Source: Bryobacteraceae bacterium (lineage in GTDB: Bacteria > Acidobacteriota > Terriglobia > Bryobacterales > Bryobacteraceae). Taken from it: 64,000 nt of DNA. Location: positions 1-64,000 of the forward strand of contig JAIEMJ010000032.1 in assembly GCA_019752335.1 (NCBI GenBank), in the 5' to 3' direction. The first letter of the stretch is position 1; every line of letters starts with the position of its first letter. The position numbers and the translations under genes are program-made. The notes under the pieces were generated by a model. It saw nothing but the letters and a program-made list of their open reading frames with translations. It was not told the DNA's origin and made no database searches. This document shows, in pieces, positions 52,770-63,200 of the stretch.

Positions 52770-54357
52770 CTGTGTATTCCTGCTGATTTGCACCCTCGCC
52801 TTCGCGCAGAAGGCGCCGCCCAAGCAGGACCCCGGCCGCGCGAAGCGGCTGCTCGAAGCCGGCGAACGTTTCGAAAGCGAAGGTAAGGACGCTGAGGCCG
52901 AAGCCGCCTACAACGAGGCCGTCTCCCTGAATGCCACCAACGCCGCCAGTTGGCGCGCCCGCGGCCGCCTTCGCATGATGCTCAACCGCCTGCCCGACGC
53001 CCTCGCCGATCTCGATCAGGCCCTCACCCTCAACCCCGATGACGCCGAAGCCTGGCTCCTCCGCGGCGACCTCAACGCCAGCCTCTCCCAGCCCGCCAAG
53101 GCCGTCGCCGACTACACCCGCGCCCTCGCCGGCGGTATCACCCGTGCCCAGGTCTTCAACTCGCGCGGCATCGAGCACGTCAAGCTCGGCCAGTACCAAA
53201 ACGGCATCGACGACCTCACCCAAGGCATCAAGCTCCGCCTCGATAACCCCGGCCCCTACAAGGACCGCGGCGTCGCCCTCGCCCTCCTCGGCAAGTACCG
53301 CGACGCCATCGAAGACTATGACCGCGCCGTCGCCCTCAAGCCCGATTATTGGGAGGCCGTCCTCGAACGAGGTTACGCCTATGGCCAGATCGGCAACTTC
53401 GAGAAGTCGATCAACGACATGAACGCCGTCCTCAAAATGCGGCCCGATTCCGAGAAGGCCTACACCCTCCGCGGCGCCTCCAAGCAGCGCCTGGGCCAGC
53501 ATGCCGACGCCGTTGCCGACTTCACCAACGCCATCAAGCTTCAGCCCGACAACAAGCACGTTTACCTGGCCCGCGCCACCAGCTTCATCGAGCTCAAGGA
53601 GTACGACCGCGCGCTGGCTGACCGCACCAAGGCCATCGAACTCGACCCCAACGACGCCGAACTCTACGTCACCCGCGGCGGCACGTACCATCTGCTCGGC
53701 GACCACGAAAAGGGCCTCACCGACCGCTCCGAGGCCATCCGCCGCAGCCCCACCTACGCCGAGGCCTTCTACGCCCGCGGCAGCGCCCACTTGCTGCTTG
53801 GCAATCTCGAATACGCCAAGAGCGACCTGAAAGAGGCTCTCCGTCTGAAGCCTTCGCTAACCGAAGCGTCTGGTCTGCTGGCCTCCGTCGAAGAGAAGCT
53901 CGCCGCCGCCAAGGCGCCTGTTGCGGAAGAGAAGCCCGCGGAACCCGTCCCCACCCCAGCCCCCGCTCCGGTCGCTGTCGTCAAGCCGCCTGCCCCGGTT
54001 CCGGTGCCTGTTGTCGTTCCTCCTCCGCCCCCTACCCCTTCCTTGGCTACCGCCGAGTCCTTGAACGCCCAAGGCCGCAAGCTCATCCAAAGCGGCAACT
54101 ACCAGCAGGCCGCCGATGTGCTCAGCGAGGCTCTCAAGCTGGACCCCAAACACATCCAGGCCCTCAACGCGCGTGGCTTCGCCTACATGCTGCTCCGCCA
54201 GTATCCGCAAGCCCTCGCCGACCTCAACTTCGCCATCGATCTCAAGCCGAATTACGCCAACGCCTACCTCACCCGTTCCGGCCTCAAGACCCGTATGGGC
54301 GACAAAAAAGGCGCTGAAGAGGACCGCGCCAAACACGCCTCGCTTACCGGTAAGTGA
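52753..54357 (+). CDS. exported TPR-repeat protein with Pro-rich linker
   Basis: 534 residues. Signal peptide MTRRNSCVFLLICTLAFAQ. About ten TPR units fill residues 30-385 (e.g. LPDALADLDQALTLNPDDAEAW, KYRDAIEDYDRAVALKPDYWEA). A Pro/Val/Ala-rich linker (about 390-432) separates them from three further C-terminal TPRs (about 435-525). The start overlaps the end of the glycosyltransferase frame by 17 bases, so expression is coupled. The context suggests an envelope assembly scaffold, but no partner is known. Confidence 0.85.
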   Translation: MTRRNSCVFLLICTLAFAQKAPPKQDPGRAKRLLEAGERFESEGKDAEAEAAYNEAVSLNATNAASWRARGRLRMMLNRLPDALADLDQALTLNPDDAEAWLLRGDLNASLSQPAKAVADYTRALAGGITRAQVFNSRGIEHVKLGQYQNGIDDLTQGIKLRLDNPGPYKDRGVALALLGKYRDAIEDYDRAVALKPDYWEAVLERGYAYGQIGNFEKSINDMNAVLKMRPDSEKAYTLRGASKQRLGQHADAVADFTNAIKLQPDNKHVYLARATSFIELKEYDRALADRTKAIELDPNDAELYVTRGGTYHLLGDHEKGLTDRSEAIRRSPTYAEAFYARGSAHLLLGNLEYAKSDLKEALRLKPSLTEASGLLASVEEKLAAAKAPVAEEKPAEPVPTPAPAPVAVVKPPAPVPVPVVVPPPPPTPSLATAESLNAQGRKLIQSGNYQQAADVLSEALKLDPKHIQALNARGFAYMLLRQYPQALADLNFAIDLKPNYANAYLTRSGLKTRMGDKKGAEEDRAKHASLTGK

Positions 54358-54389
54358 CCGGTAAAGTGATAGGATCAGGTTGGTCACTC

Positions 54390-57353
54390 ATGCCCAACCG
54401 CCCTTTCTTGTTGCTCCTGTTCGCCACCCAGCTTGCTCAAGCGGGACCCGTCGAAGTTGACCTGGAACGGCGCTTCGCGCTCACCGTGCGTCCCTTCCTC
54501 GCCAAGCACTGCGTGAGCTGCCACAGCGGTGACGCGCCCGCCGCCCAGTTCAACTTGCAGTCCTACGCCAAGCTCGCCGACGTCATCCGCGATCATCCCC
54601 ACTGGGCCCTGGTCGCCGAACGCCTAAAGGCCGCCGACATGCCGCCCAAGCCCATGAAGGCTCCTGCTGCCGCCGACAGCCAAAAGATCATCGACTGGAT
54701 CACCGCCGTCCGCTGCAACGAAGCCCGCCGCAATGCGGGCGACCCCGGCATCGTGCTCGCCCGCCGCCTGAACAATGCCGAGTACAATTACACCATCCGC
54801 GAACTCACCGGCGTTGACCTACAGCCCACGCGCGAGTTTCCCGTCGACCCCGCCAATCCCGAAGGCTTCGACAACTCCGGCGAGTCCCTCTCGATGTCGC
54901 CTGCCCTGCTGAATAAGTACTTACAAGCGGCCCGCGAAGTCGGGAATCACTTAGTGCTCAAGCCCGGCGGCCTCGATTTTGCGCCGCACCCCATGTTAGT
55001 GGAAACGGATCGCGAGAAGTATGCCATTCAACGCATCGTCAATTTCTACCTGAGCCAGCCGACTGATTATGCCGATTACTTCGCCGCCGCCTGGCGTTAC
55101 CGCTACCGCAAGCCCACCGTCACCCTGGCTGCCGTTGCGGCGGAGAGCAAAGTCAGCCCCAAGTATTTGGCCACCGTCTGGCAGGCGCTCGACACCAAGG
55201 AAGAAGTTGGCCCGCTCGCCAAGTTACAAGCGATGTGGCGCGACTTGCCCGCCGACGTTGACCCCCAAAAGCTCCGCGCCACCTGCGTCTCCATGCGCGA
55301 CTATGCCCTGCGCGTCCGCCATCTGATCGAGAAGCATTACTCGGCGCCGATGGTGAAGGGCCTGAGCGGTACGTCGCAGCCGCTGATGAATTGGAAGCTG
55401 AACCAGTTCGCCACGCACCGGCGCGACTATGATCCCACCGCCCTGATGGTGGAAGGCGAACCTCTGCCCGAAGTACCGGCCGCTCCCCGCCCGGGCTCGT
55501 TCTTTATGGCCGGCAGCGTGGACATCGTCGCCCGGCAAGCCTTGGCGAAGCTGATCAAGGCTCGTCTGGCTGACCCCGAACCTTTGCGCGTCCCCGCCGG
55601 CGAACGCCCCCGCTACGAAGCAGCGTTTGCCCGCTTCGCCCAAGTCTTTCCGGACGCCTTCTACATCAGTGAACGCGGCCGCTTCTACCCGGACGACACC
55701 GAAGACAAAGGCCGCTTGCTCAGCGCTGGTTTCCACAACGTGATGGGCTATTTCCGCGACGACTTACCGCTGCGCGAAATGATCCTCACCGCCGCGCAAA
55801 CCCAGGAACTCGAAACCCTCTGGCAGGAGTTCGACTTCATCGCCGACCACACCATTCGCACCTACACGCAGTATTACTTCAACCAAAGCGGCGAGATCTT
55901 GGGCAATGGCCGCGAAAGCGGCAGCGAGCGCCCCGCCGATAAAGCCATCACCGAAAGCTCCGTCATCTTCGGCCTCCGCGATCAGTATCTGGCGAAGGCC
56001 AAAGCCGACCCCACCAATGACCCGCAGGCGATTGCCGCCATTGAAGCCCACTACCGGCAGGTGAATCTCGCCATTCGCGCCGTGGAAACCATGCGCGAAA
56101 CCTCTGAGGCGAAGCACCTCAAGGCACTCCTCCAATTTGCCGCCAGGGCTTACCGGCGTCCCTTGACCCTGGCCGAGAATAACGACTTGCTCGCCTATTA
56201 CCGCAAGATCCGCAGCGAAAGCGGACTTACTCATGAAGAGGCCGTGCGCGACTCCTTAGTAAGTGTTCTGATGTCCCCCGACTTCTGCTACCGCATCGAC
56301 TTACTCGAAACGCGTGCCCCGCGTCCGCAGCCCCTGCCGGACTACGCGCTCGCCAGCCGCCTGAGTTACTTCCTCTGGTCCAGCCCGCCGGACGCTGAGT
56401 TACTCCAACGCGCCGCCGCTGGTACCTTGCGCCAGCCCGCCGTCTTACTCGCGCAAGTGAAGCGCATGCTGAAGGATGAGCGCGCCCGGCGCTTCGCCAC
56501 CGAGTTCGCCGGCCACTGGCTCGACTTCCGCCGCTTCGAGGAGCACAACGCCGTCGACCGCCAGCGCTTCCCCAGCTTCACCAACGAACTGCGCCAAGCC
56601 ATGTTCGAGGAGCCCATCCGCCTGGTGGACTACGTCATCCGGCAGGACCGTCCCGTGCTTGACCTCCTCTACGGCAACTACACCTTCGTCAACCCGATCC
56701 TCGCCAAGCATTACGGTATGCCCGAGGTGAAGGGCTGGGCCCGCGTCGATGACGCCAATAACTACGGCCGCGGCGGTCTGCTGCCCATGGCCGTCTTTCT
56801 CACCCAGAACGCGCCCGGCCTGCGGACCAGTCCCGTGAAGCGCGGCTATTGGGTCGCGCGGCGCGTGCTCGGCGAGCAGATCCCTCCGCCGCCCGCCAAC
56901 GTGCCGGAACTGCCCGAGGACGAATCCAAGGTCGAGTTGCCGATGAGGCAGATGCTCGCCAAGCACCGCGAAGTGCCGCAATGCGCCGCCTGCCACGCCC
57001 GTTTTGATTCGCTCGGGCTCGCCTTCGAAGGCTACGGCCCCGTCGGCGAGCGGCGCGCGCAGGACCTGGGCGGACGCCCCGTGGATGCGCAAGCTGCCTT
57101 CCCGGATGGCAGCCAGGGTACTGGGCTGGCGGGCGTGCAGACCTACGTCCGCACCAAGCGCGAAAAGGATTTTCTGGATAACCTTTGCCGCAAACTTTTC
57201 GCCTATGCACTAGGACGTTCCCTGATGCTGTCCGATGAAATTACAATAGGACGTATGCGCGCGCGGCTGGGCGCCTCTGGCAACCAGTTCGCTCCGCTCG
57301 TCGAAACCATCGTCTTGAGCCCGGAATTCACCACTCGCCGTGGAGGTAGTTAA
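54390..57353 (+). CDS. DUF1592/DUF1588-type (PSD1-like) exported protein with cytochrome-like Cys motifs
   Basis: 987 residues. Signal peptide to about residue 18 (LATQLAQAG). CVSCH at 41-45 lies in a PSCyt-type cytochrome c-like domain (about 25-115). The DUF1587, DUF1592, DUF1588 and DUF1585 parts follow, with LNNAEYNYTIRELTGVDL at about 120 and a second CAACH at about 865-869 (CAACHARFDSLGLAFEGYGPVGERR). ATG at 54390 gives the signal; the longer frame to 54354 does not. It is paired with the DUF1552 gene one base downstream, as is usual in Planctomycetes and Acidobacteriota. Heme binding is not proven. Confidence 0.9.
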   Translation: MPNRPFLLLLFATQLAQAGPVEVDLERRFALTVRPFLAKHCVSCHSGDAPAAQFNLQSYAKLADVIRDHPHWALVAERLKAADMPPKPMKAPAAADSQKIIDWITAVRCNEARRNAGDPGIVLARRLNNAEYNYTIRELTGVDLQPTREFPVDPANPEGFDNSGESLSMSPALLNKYLQAAREVGNHLVLKPGGLDFAPHPMLVETDREKYAIQRIVNFYLSQPTDYADYFAAAWRYRYRKPTVTLAAVAAESKVSPKYLATVWQALDTKEEVGPLAKLQAMWRDLPADVDPQKLRATCVSMRDYALRVRHLIEKHYSAPMVKGLSGTSQPLMNWKLNQFATHRRDYDPTALMVEGEPLPEVPAAPRPGSFFMAGSVDIVARQALAKLIKARLADPEPLRVPAGERPRYEAAFARFAQVFPDAFYISERGRFYPDDTEDKGRLLSAGFHNVMGYFRDDLPLREMILTAAQTQELETLWQEFDFIADHTIRTYTQYYFNQSGEILGNGRESGSERPADKAITESSVIFGLRDQYLAKAKADPTNDPQAIAAIEAHYRQVNLAIRAVETMRETSEAKHLKALLQFAARAYRRPLTLAENNDLLAYYRKIRSESGLTHEEAVRDSLVSVLMSPDFCYRIDLLETRAPRPQPLPDYALASRLSYFLWSSPPDAELLQRAAAGTLRQPAVLLAQVKRMLKDERARRFATEFAGHWLDFRRFEEHNAVDRQRFPSFTNELRQAMFEEPIRLVDYVIRQDRPVLDLLYGNYTFVNPILAKHYGMPEVKGWARVDDANNYGRGGLLPMAVFLTQNAPGLRTSPVKRGYWVARRVLGEQIPPPPANVPELPEDESKVELPMRQMLAKHREVPQCAACHARFDSLGLAFEGYGPVGERRAQDLGGRPVDAQAAFPDGSQGTGLAGVQTYVRTKREKDFLDNLCRKLFAYALGRSLMLSDEITIGRMRARLGASGNQFAPLVETIVLSPEFTTRRGGS

Positions 57354-57354
57354 G

Positions 57355-58647
57355 ATGTCTTTGCCGATTGCTCGCCGTGCTGTCTTGAAAGGCGCTGGGG
57401 TCACCATGGCGTTGCCGTGGCTCGAGTCCCTGCAGGCGGCCACCACTTTTCCCAAGCGCTTCGGCGTCCTGTTCATGGGCAACGGCGTCAACGAAGATCA
57501 CTGGAGCGCCGAAGGCAACGGCGCCGACATGAAGCTCAGCAAGACGCTCTCGGTGCTCGAGCCCATCAAACACAAGATCAACGTCATCGAAGGCCTCTAC
57601 CTGAAGATGGCCACGGGCCAAGGCATCCACCCGGCGCAGACCGGCAGCCTGCTCTCCGGCGCCAATATTCACAAGGGCCCGATCATCCACGCCGGCACCA
57701 CGATTGACCAGGTGATCGCCAACCGCGTCGGCCAGGATACGGCCCAGCAGAGCCTCGTGCTCGCCTGCGAGCAACCGATGACCGGTTACCACGAGACTAA
57801 CTTCTCGATGGCTTACAGCTCGCACATCTCCTGGCAAAGCGCGGACTCGCCCGTGCCCAACGAGGTCTACCCGTCGCTCGCCTGGGACAGCCTCTTCGAG
57901 AACCGCGGCAGCCTCCGCAATCTGAGCATTCTGGACCGCGTGAAGGAACGCGCCGGCGCGCTGGGCCGCCGCATCAGTTCCACCGACAAAGCCAAGCTCG
58001 ACGAGTACCTCACCAGCGTCCGCGAAGTGGAGCGTCGCATCGAGAGCACGCGCAAGAATAAGGACGCTGCCGATGACGCCGCCAAGGGCAAGAACCGTCC
58101 GGCCTGGACGATGGACCGTCCGGCGAACGGCCTTCCCGAAGACCTGCGCGAGCACGCCCGCCTGATGTGCGACATCATCGCCATCGCCTTCCAGACCGAC
58201 AAGACCCGCGTCGCTACGCTCTTGCTGGCGCGCGATCTTTCCGCTCTCTACTATCCGTTTCTGAACGTGAAGGAAGGCCACCACGCCGCTTCGCACAACA
58301 ACAACTCCGATGGCTATGAGCGCATCTCCCGCTTCCACTTGAGCCAACTGGCTTACCTGGCCCAGAAGCTCGACGCGATGCCCGAGGGCGACGGAACCGT
58401 GCTGGACCATTCGTGCCTGATGTTCATCAACAACCTCTGGATCGGCCGCAAGCACGACAACACGCGCCTGCCCGTGGTGCTGGCTGGCGGCCTGGGCGGC
58501 ACGCTCGAAACGGGACGCTCGCTGAGTTACTTGAAGGCCGGCAACGAGAACCGCAAGCTATGCAGCTTGTACCTGGGGCTCATGGATCGCATGGGCGTGA
58601 AGCTCGACCGCTTCGGCGACGCCGAGGCACGCCTGGCAAACCTTTAA
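57355..58647 (+). CDS. DUF1552 family exported protein (Tat signal)
   Basis: 430 residues. The N-terminus MSLPIARRAVLKGAGVTMALPWLESLQ is a twin-arginine signal (Arg7-Arg8). DUF1552 is recognisable from FGVLFMGNGVNEDHW, the long SFEN-type segments, and LLARDLSALYYPFLNVKEGHHAASHNNN (about 287-314), followed by SCLMFINNLWIGRKHDNTRLPVVLAGG. GGAGG precedes the ATG. The gene follows the DUF1592 gene with a one-base gap. Both are believed to act together at the cell surface or periplasm on an unknown substrate. Confidence 0.92.
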   Translation: MSLPIARRAVLKGAGVTMALPWLESLQAATTFPKRFGVLFMGNGVNEDHWSAEGNGADMKLSKTLSVLEPIKHKINVIEGLYLKMATGQGIHPAQTGSLLSGANIHKGPIIHAGTTIDQVIANRVGQDTAQQSLVLACEQPMTGYHETNFSMAYSSHISWQSADSPVPNEVYPSLAWDSLFENRGSLRNLSILDRVKERAGALGRRISSTDKAKLDEYLTSVREVERRIESTRKNKDAADDAAKGKNRPAWTMDRPANGLPEDLREHARLMCDIIAIAFQTDKTRVATLLLARDLSALYYPFLNVKEGHHAASHNNNSDGYERISRFHLSQLAYLAQKLDAMPEGDGTVLDHSCLMFINNLWIGRKHDNTRLPVVLAGGLGGTLETGRSLSYLKAGNENRKLCSLYLGLMDRMGVKLDRFGDAEARLANL

Positions 58648-58653
58648 AGCCAG

Positions 58654-60273
58654 TTAGTCCCGACTGGCCACGATGCGCGGGAAGTTTGCGGGCGTAGCGG
58701 CCTCGCGGGTATTTACGTGGCTGTCCTCTACTTGTTGCCACCTACTCGCCATCTCGCGCGCTTTCTCGGGTAACTTGGTCACTAAGTCTACTTGCTCGCC
58801 ACGGTCCTTAGCTAAGTCATAAAGGGCCCACGGGCCCTTCTCGCCGATCGCGACTAACTTATGGTCGCCCACGCGCAAAGCCCGGTTCTTGTTGTGGTGA
58901 AAGTACAAGTAGTCGCGCGGAATGCGGACATCCTTGGCGAAGGCGGGCGCCAAGCTCCGGCCGGCCAGGGGCGGGGCATGGCTCGGCAGGCTGCCGCGGG
59001 CGCTGCCGCCAGCCAGGTCCAGCATGGTGGGCACTAAGTCGATTAGGTGGCAAGGCGTATGGCGCAGTTTGCCACGGTCCGTGATGCCTTTGGGCCAATG
59101 CATGATCCACGGCGACGAGATGCCGCCTTCGTGGACCCAGCTCTTGTGCAAGCGAAATGGCGTGTTCGCCGCGGTGGACCAGCCCGGCCCCAGGCAGAGG
59201 TGCGACATGGCTGAACCGGGCGCCGCCTGCGGATCGTGCCCATCGCCGCGGATGAGCTGCTCGGCGCTGGCGCCGTTGTCCGAGACGAAGACGATCACCG
59301 TGTTGTCGAACGCGTTCATCGCCTTCAATTGCCCGATGACGTGGCCGATCTCCTGGTCCATGCGGTCAATCATGGCCGCGTGGATGGCCATCTTGGTGCG
59401 CTGAAACTTCTTCTGTTCGGGCGTTAGGGTCGCCCAAGGCACCGCGCGCGTCACTTCGCCCGCGCCGATGCGCGTGGTCAATTCGGCGGAGGGTAAATTC
59501 CAGTCCGGCCAGATGCCGGGCTCAAAGGGAGCCAACGGCGAATTCACCAGACCCATCTGCCGCATCCGCGCATACCGCTTGGCGCGGGCTTGGTCCCAGC
59601 CTTCCTGAAAACGGTCCTGGTATTTGTCGATGTCCTGCTGAAGGGCATGCAGGGGAAAGTGCGGCGCGGTGAAGGGCAGGTAGAGAAAGAAGGGGTCGCG
59701 CGGATGCTCCCGGGCGTGGCCTTCCAGGAACTTCACCGCGTGCGCGCCAATGGCCGTAGTGGCGTAATAGCCGTCGGCTAGCTTGCCGGGTGGCAAAGGG
59801 CGGCCATCGAGTTGGCTCGCGCGGGGGGCGAAGAAGCTGTTCTGGTCCTGCAGGGTGTAGGAGTGCTCGAAGCCGGTGGCGGCGAGCGGCTGAAAGCGGA
59901 TGTGCCACTTGCCGGAGTGGTAGGAGCGATAGCCAAGCGGCTGCAGGTGCTGGGGCGCAAAGCGGGTCCAATCGGGCACCAGGCCGGGAGTCATGATGTC
60001 GCAGGCGGTCTGCTGCGCGTAGTGGCCCGTCAGGAGACAACTACGCGAGGGGCCGCAGCGGGCCGTGGAGTAGCCTTGGGTGAAGCGCAGGCCTTGCGCG
60101 GCCAACCGGTCAAGGTTGGGCGTATCGATGTCGCCGCCGTAGCAGCGGGCGTCGGAGTAGCCCATGTCGTCAGCCAGTATGATCAGGAAATTCGGTTTGG
60201 CTGGGGCTTGGGCGGCGGCTAGTGCAGCGGGAGCCAAGGACAGGAATTCGCGGCGGTTGGGTTGCATAGGCAT
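58654..60273 (-). CDS. sulfatase (arylsulfatase-type)
   Basis: 539 residues. The start is MPMQPNRREFLSLAPAALAAAQ, a Tat-like signal. The catalytic core begins FLIILADDMGYSDARCYGG (metal-binding Asp35-Asp36). The formylglycine site is Cys73 in C-G-P-S-R, with the following SCLLTG completing the C-x-P-S-R-x-x-x-L-T-G signature, so maturation by a formylglycine-generating enzyme is expected. HDPQAAPGSAMSHL and the C-terminal regions fit arylsulfatases. ATG at 60273 or 60267. Divergent from the second Oar-like receptor with only 26 bases between starts, suggesting joint sulfated-glycan use. Confidence 0.93.
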   Translation of the reverse strand: MPMQPNRREFLSLAPAALAAAQAPAKPNFLIILADDMGYSDARCYGGDIDTPNLDRLAAQGLRFTQGYSTARCGPSRSCLLTGHYAQQTACDIMTPGLVPDWTRFAPQHLQPLGYRSYHSGKWHIRFQPLAATGFEHSYTLQDQNSFFAPRASQLDGRPLPPGKLADGYYATTAIGAHAVKFLEGHAREHPRDPFFLYLPFTAPHFPLHALQQDIDKYQDRFQEGWDQARAKRYARMRQMGLVNSPLAPFEPGIWPDWNLPSAELTTRIGAGEVTRAVPWATLTPEQKKFQRTKMAIHAAMIDRMDQEIGHVIGQLKAMNAFDNTVIVFVSDNGASAEQLIRGDGHDPQAAPGSAMSHLCLGPGWSTAANTPFRLHKSWVHEGGISSPWIMHWPKGITDRGKLRHTPCHLIDLVPTMLDLAGGSARGSLPSHAPPLAGRSLAPAFAKDVRIPRDYLYFHHNKNRALRVGDHKLVAIGEKGPWALYDLAKDRGEQVDLVTKLPEKAREMASRWQQVEDSHVNTREAATPANFPRIVASRD

Positions 60274-60299
60274 CGAAGATATTTAGGCTATCACTTGCT

Positions 60300-63200
60300 A
60301 TGCTGACGCACATGGGTCGCTTACTCTTACTTCTTCCGCTGCTTGCCTGGGGGCAGACCTTCACGGCGCGTCTCTCGGGCGTGGTCACCGACGCCAACGC
60401 GGCTCCGGTCGCCGAAGCCCGGGTTACGGCGGTGCAAACCAGCACGGGCGCGGCGTCAAGCACACAGACGGATAGCCGGGGCACTTACGTCTTCCCGTTG
60501 CTGCCGCCGGGCATCTATGAGGTCTCGGTGGAGAAGGTGGCGTTTCAGAAGCAGTTGCAGCGGCAGGTGACGCTGGAAGTAAACTCGGCCATCGTGCTGC
60601 CCTTTCAGCTTGCCGTGGCGAGCGTGAGTGTCGAAGTGCAGGTGACGGACGAGGCGCCGGTGCTGCAGACCGAAAGCGGGGGCGTCGGCACCACGGTGGA
60701 CGCCCGGACAATCGACGAATTACCCCTGGTGCAGCGAGATGTGATGGCCGTGGTGCGCTTGGCGCCCGGCGTAGTCGCCAAGAGCCAAGTCGGCGATGCG
60801 CGCGGCGGGCGCGGGGTGTTTAACTCGAATTTCTCGGTGGGCGGCGGCCGTACCTCCACCAACGAAGTGTTGCTCGATGGGGCGGTGAATACGATTGGGG
60901 ACTTTAACGGCGTCGCGTTCAGTCCGCCGCCGGATTCGGTGCAGGAGTTTCGCGTGGAGACGAATAGCTTCTCAGCGGAGTTTGGCCGCACGGGCGGCGG
61001 GGTGGTGAATATCGTGACGAAGTCCGGCGCGAATGCTTTTCATGGGACCACTTACTACTATCATCAGAACGATTTTCTGAACGCGAATAGCTTTACGAAT
61101 AACCGCTTCGGCACGCCGCGCCCCATCTTGCGGCGCCATCAGTATGGTCTCTCCGTCGGCGGGCCGGTGAAGATTCCTTTCCTCTACAACGGCAAGAACA
61201 AGACCTTCTTCTTTACAGCTTTCGAGGGACGGCGCGAGAAGGACCCGGTCCGGTCCGTCACCAGCGTGCCGACCGCCCTGGAGCGTGCGGGTGACTTCTC
61301 GGAGACGCGCTTCCTGTCCGCGGCCGGGCCGCAGTTGATCAATATCTATGACCCGGATACGAGCCGCGTCGACAACGGGGTCCGCAGCCGGGCGTTGTTT
61401 CCCGGCAACGTTGTGCCGGCGTCGCGCATCAACCCAGTAGCGGCGCGGATGCTGCGTGAGTATCCCGACGCCAACCGGCCCGGTAGTTCGGTGACCGGTC
61501 GCCAGAACTACTTATTCGGCGGCGCGCGGACTTACAGCCGCGACCTGTGGACGACGCGCGTCGACCAGATCTTTGGCGAGCGCCACCGGCTTTTCGGGCG
61601 CTATTCGCAGCAGCATTCGCTGGATACCCAGCCCAGCGTGAAGGTGCGCTTCACGAATTCGAATAACACCAAGGATAGCTTCTTCAATTTTGGCTTGGAT
61701 GATACTTACCAGATTACGCCCCGGCTCTTCAATGTCTTCCGCTATATGATTGTGCGTTACCGGGCGAATCTGGTGTCGAATACTTTGGGTTTCGATCCCA
61801 CTACCTTGGGCTTGCCCAATTACGTGCGCGACTCGGCCAATGTCCTGATTTATCCCAACGTCAGTGTCGGCAGTGGCATTCCTGACTTGGGTGGCACGGC
61901 CTTTAACAATCAACCGCGCGACACCCAAGGCTTTCAGGAGAACTTAGTCTATGCGGCCGGATCGCACACGATGAAGATGGGCGGCGAGTACCGGTTGTAT
62001 CGCTTTTATCCTTATCAGGTGGCCAACCCGACCGGAGCCTATGGCTTCAGCCAGAATTACACGGCTTCTGACCAACTGGGTACAGCGCGGCCCGAACAAG
62101 GGCTGGGACTGGCCAGTTTTCTGCTTGGTTTCGGCAATTTCTCCTACGACAAGGTGGAACCGCTGAGCGCTTTTCAGCATTACTTTGGCGGCTACTTCCA
62201 GGACGACTGGAAGGTGAATTCGCGCCTCACCTTGAATTTGGGTTTGCGTTGGGAGACCGAGACCGGCACGGGAGAAGCGCATGACCGGTTGACTTACTTT
62301 GACCGCAATGCGCCCAATCCGCTCGGTGGCAACGGGGCGATTCTGTTTACCGGCGGCAAGAATCCGCGGACGATTCGCCAGACGAACTGGAAGAACTATG
62401 CGCCGCGTTTTGGCTTTGCCTACCGTCTGAATCAACGCTCCGCCATCCGCGGCGGCTACGGGCTCTTCTATCTGCCGATTGGCCTCGAAACCGCCATCGT
62501 TACTACGCCGTTTAACTACACCGTCAATGCGGATGTCTTCAACGCGAACTACTCGCCGAAGACGACGCTGTCCGATCCCTTTCCCGGCGGTATCAATCGT
62601 CCGGGCTCGACGAATCGCGTGGAGGATGGCACTTATCGTACGGGCAACAACGTGAATACCGTATTGCGGGACCAGCGCAACAGCTATGTGCAGCAATGGA
62701 ACGTGGCGTTGGCGCGGCAGGTGAGCAAGACGATGGGGATTGAAGTAACTTACTTTGGCAGCCGCGGCGTGCGGCTGCCGACGAATAGCCTGGAGCTGAA
62801 TCAGATTGACCCGAAGAATCTGGCCAATGGTGGGGCTTTCCTGAATGAGTTAGTGCCGAACCCATACCTGGGCAAGGGCGTGGGCGGGTTACTGTCGCTG
62901 GCGCGGATTCCGCGCATGCAGTTACTCAAGCCATTTCCGCAATATGCTTCGCCCACCACGGCCAATGCCTACGGCACCAGTCTGTTGTATTTCCGGCCGC
63001 CAGTGGGCGATAGCATTTACCACGCGATGACGCTACGGATTGACCGTAAGTTCTCGCGCGGCTTCTCGCTCACCGCGCATTACACGATCTCTAAGGTGAT
63101 CGAAACCGGTGGCGGCGGCAATGGCATCGCCTTTCTGGATCCGGCGGGCATTCGCGACATTTACAATATCCGGCTCGAAAGGTCAGTCGGCTCGTTCGAC

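Noticed and set aside
51564-52823. 419-residue minus-strand ORF over the glycosyltransferase
   Set aside because: Antisense artefact; the plus-strand frame carries all GT motifs.
52750-53790. 346-residue Gly/Val-rich minus-strand ORF
   Set aside because: Complement of TPR repeats; no signal or family resemblance.
57328-58455. 375-residue minus-strand ORF opposite DUF1552
   Set aside because: Shadow of a well-recognised gene with Tat signal.
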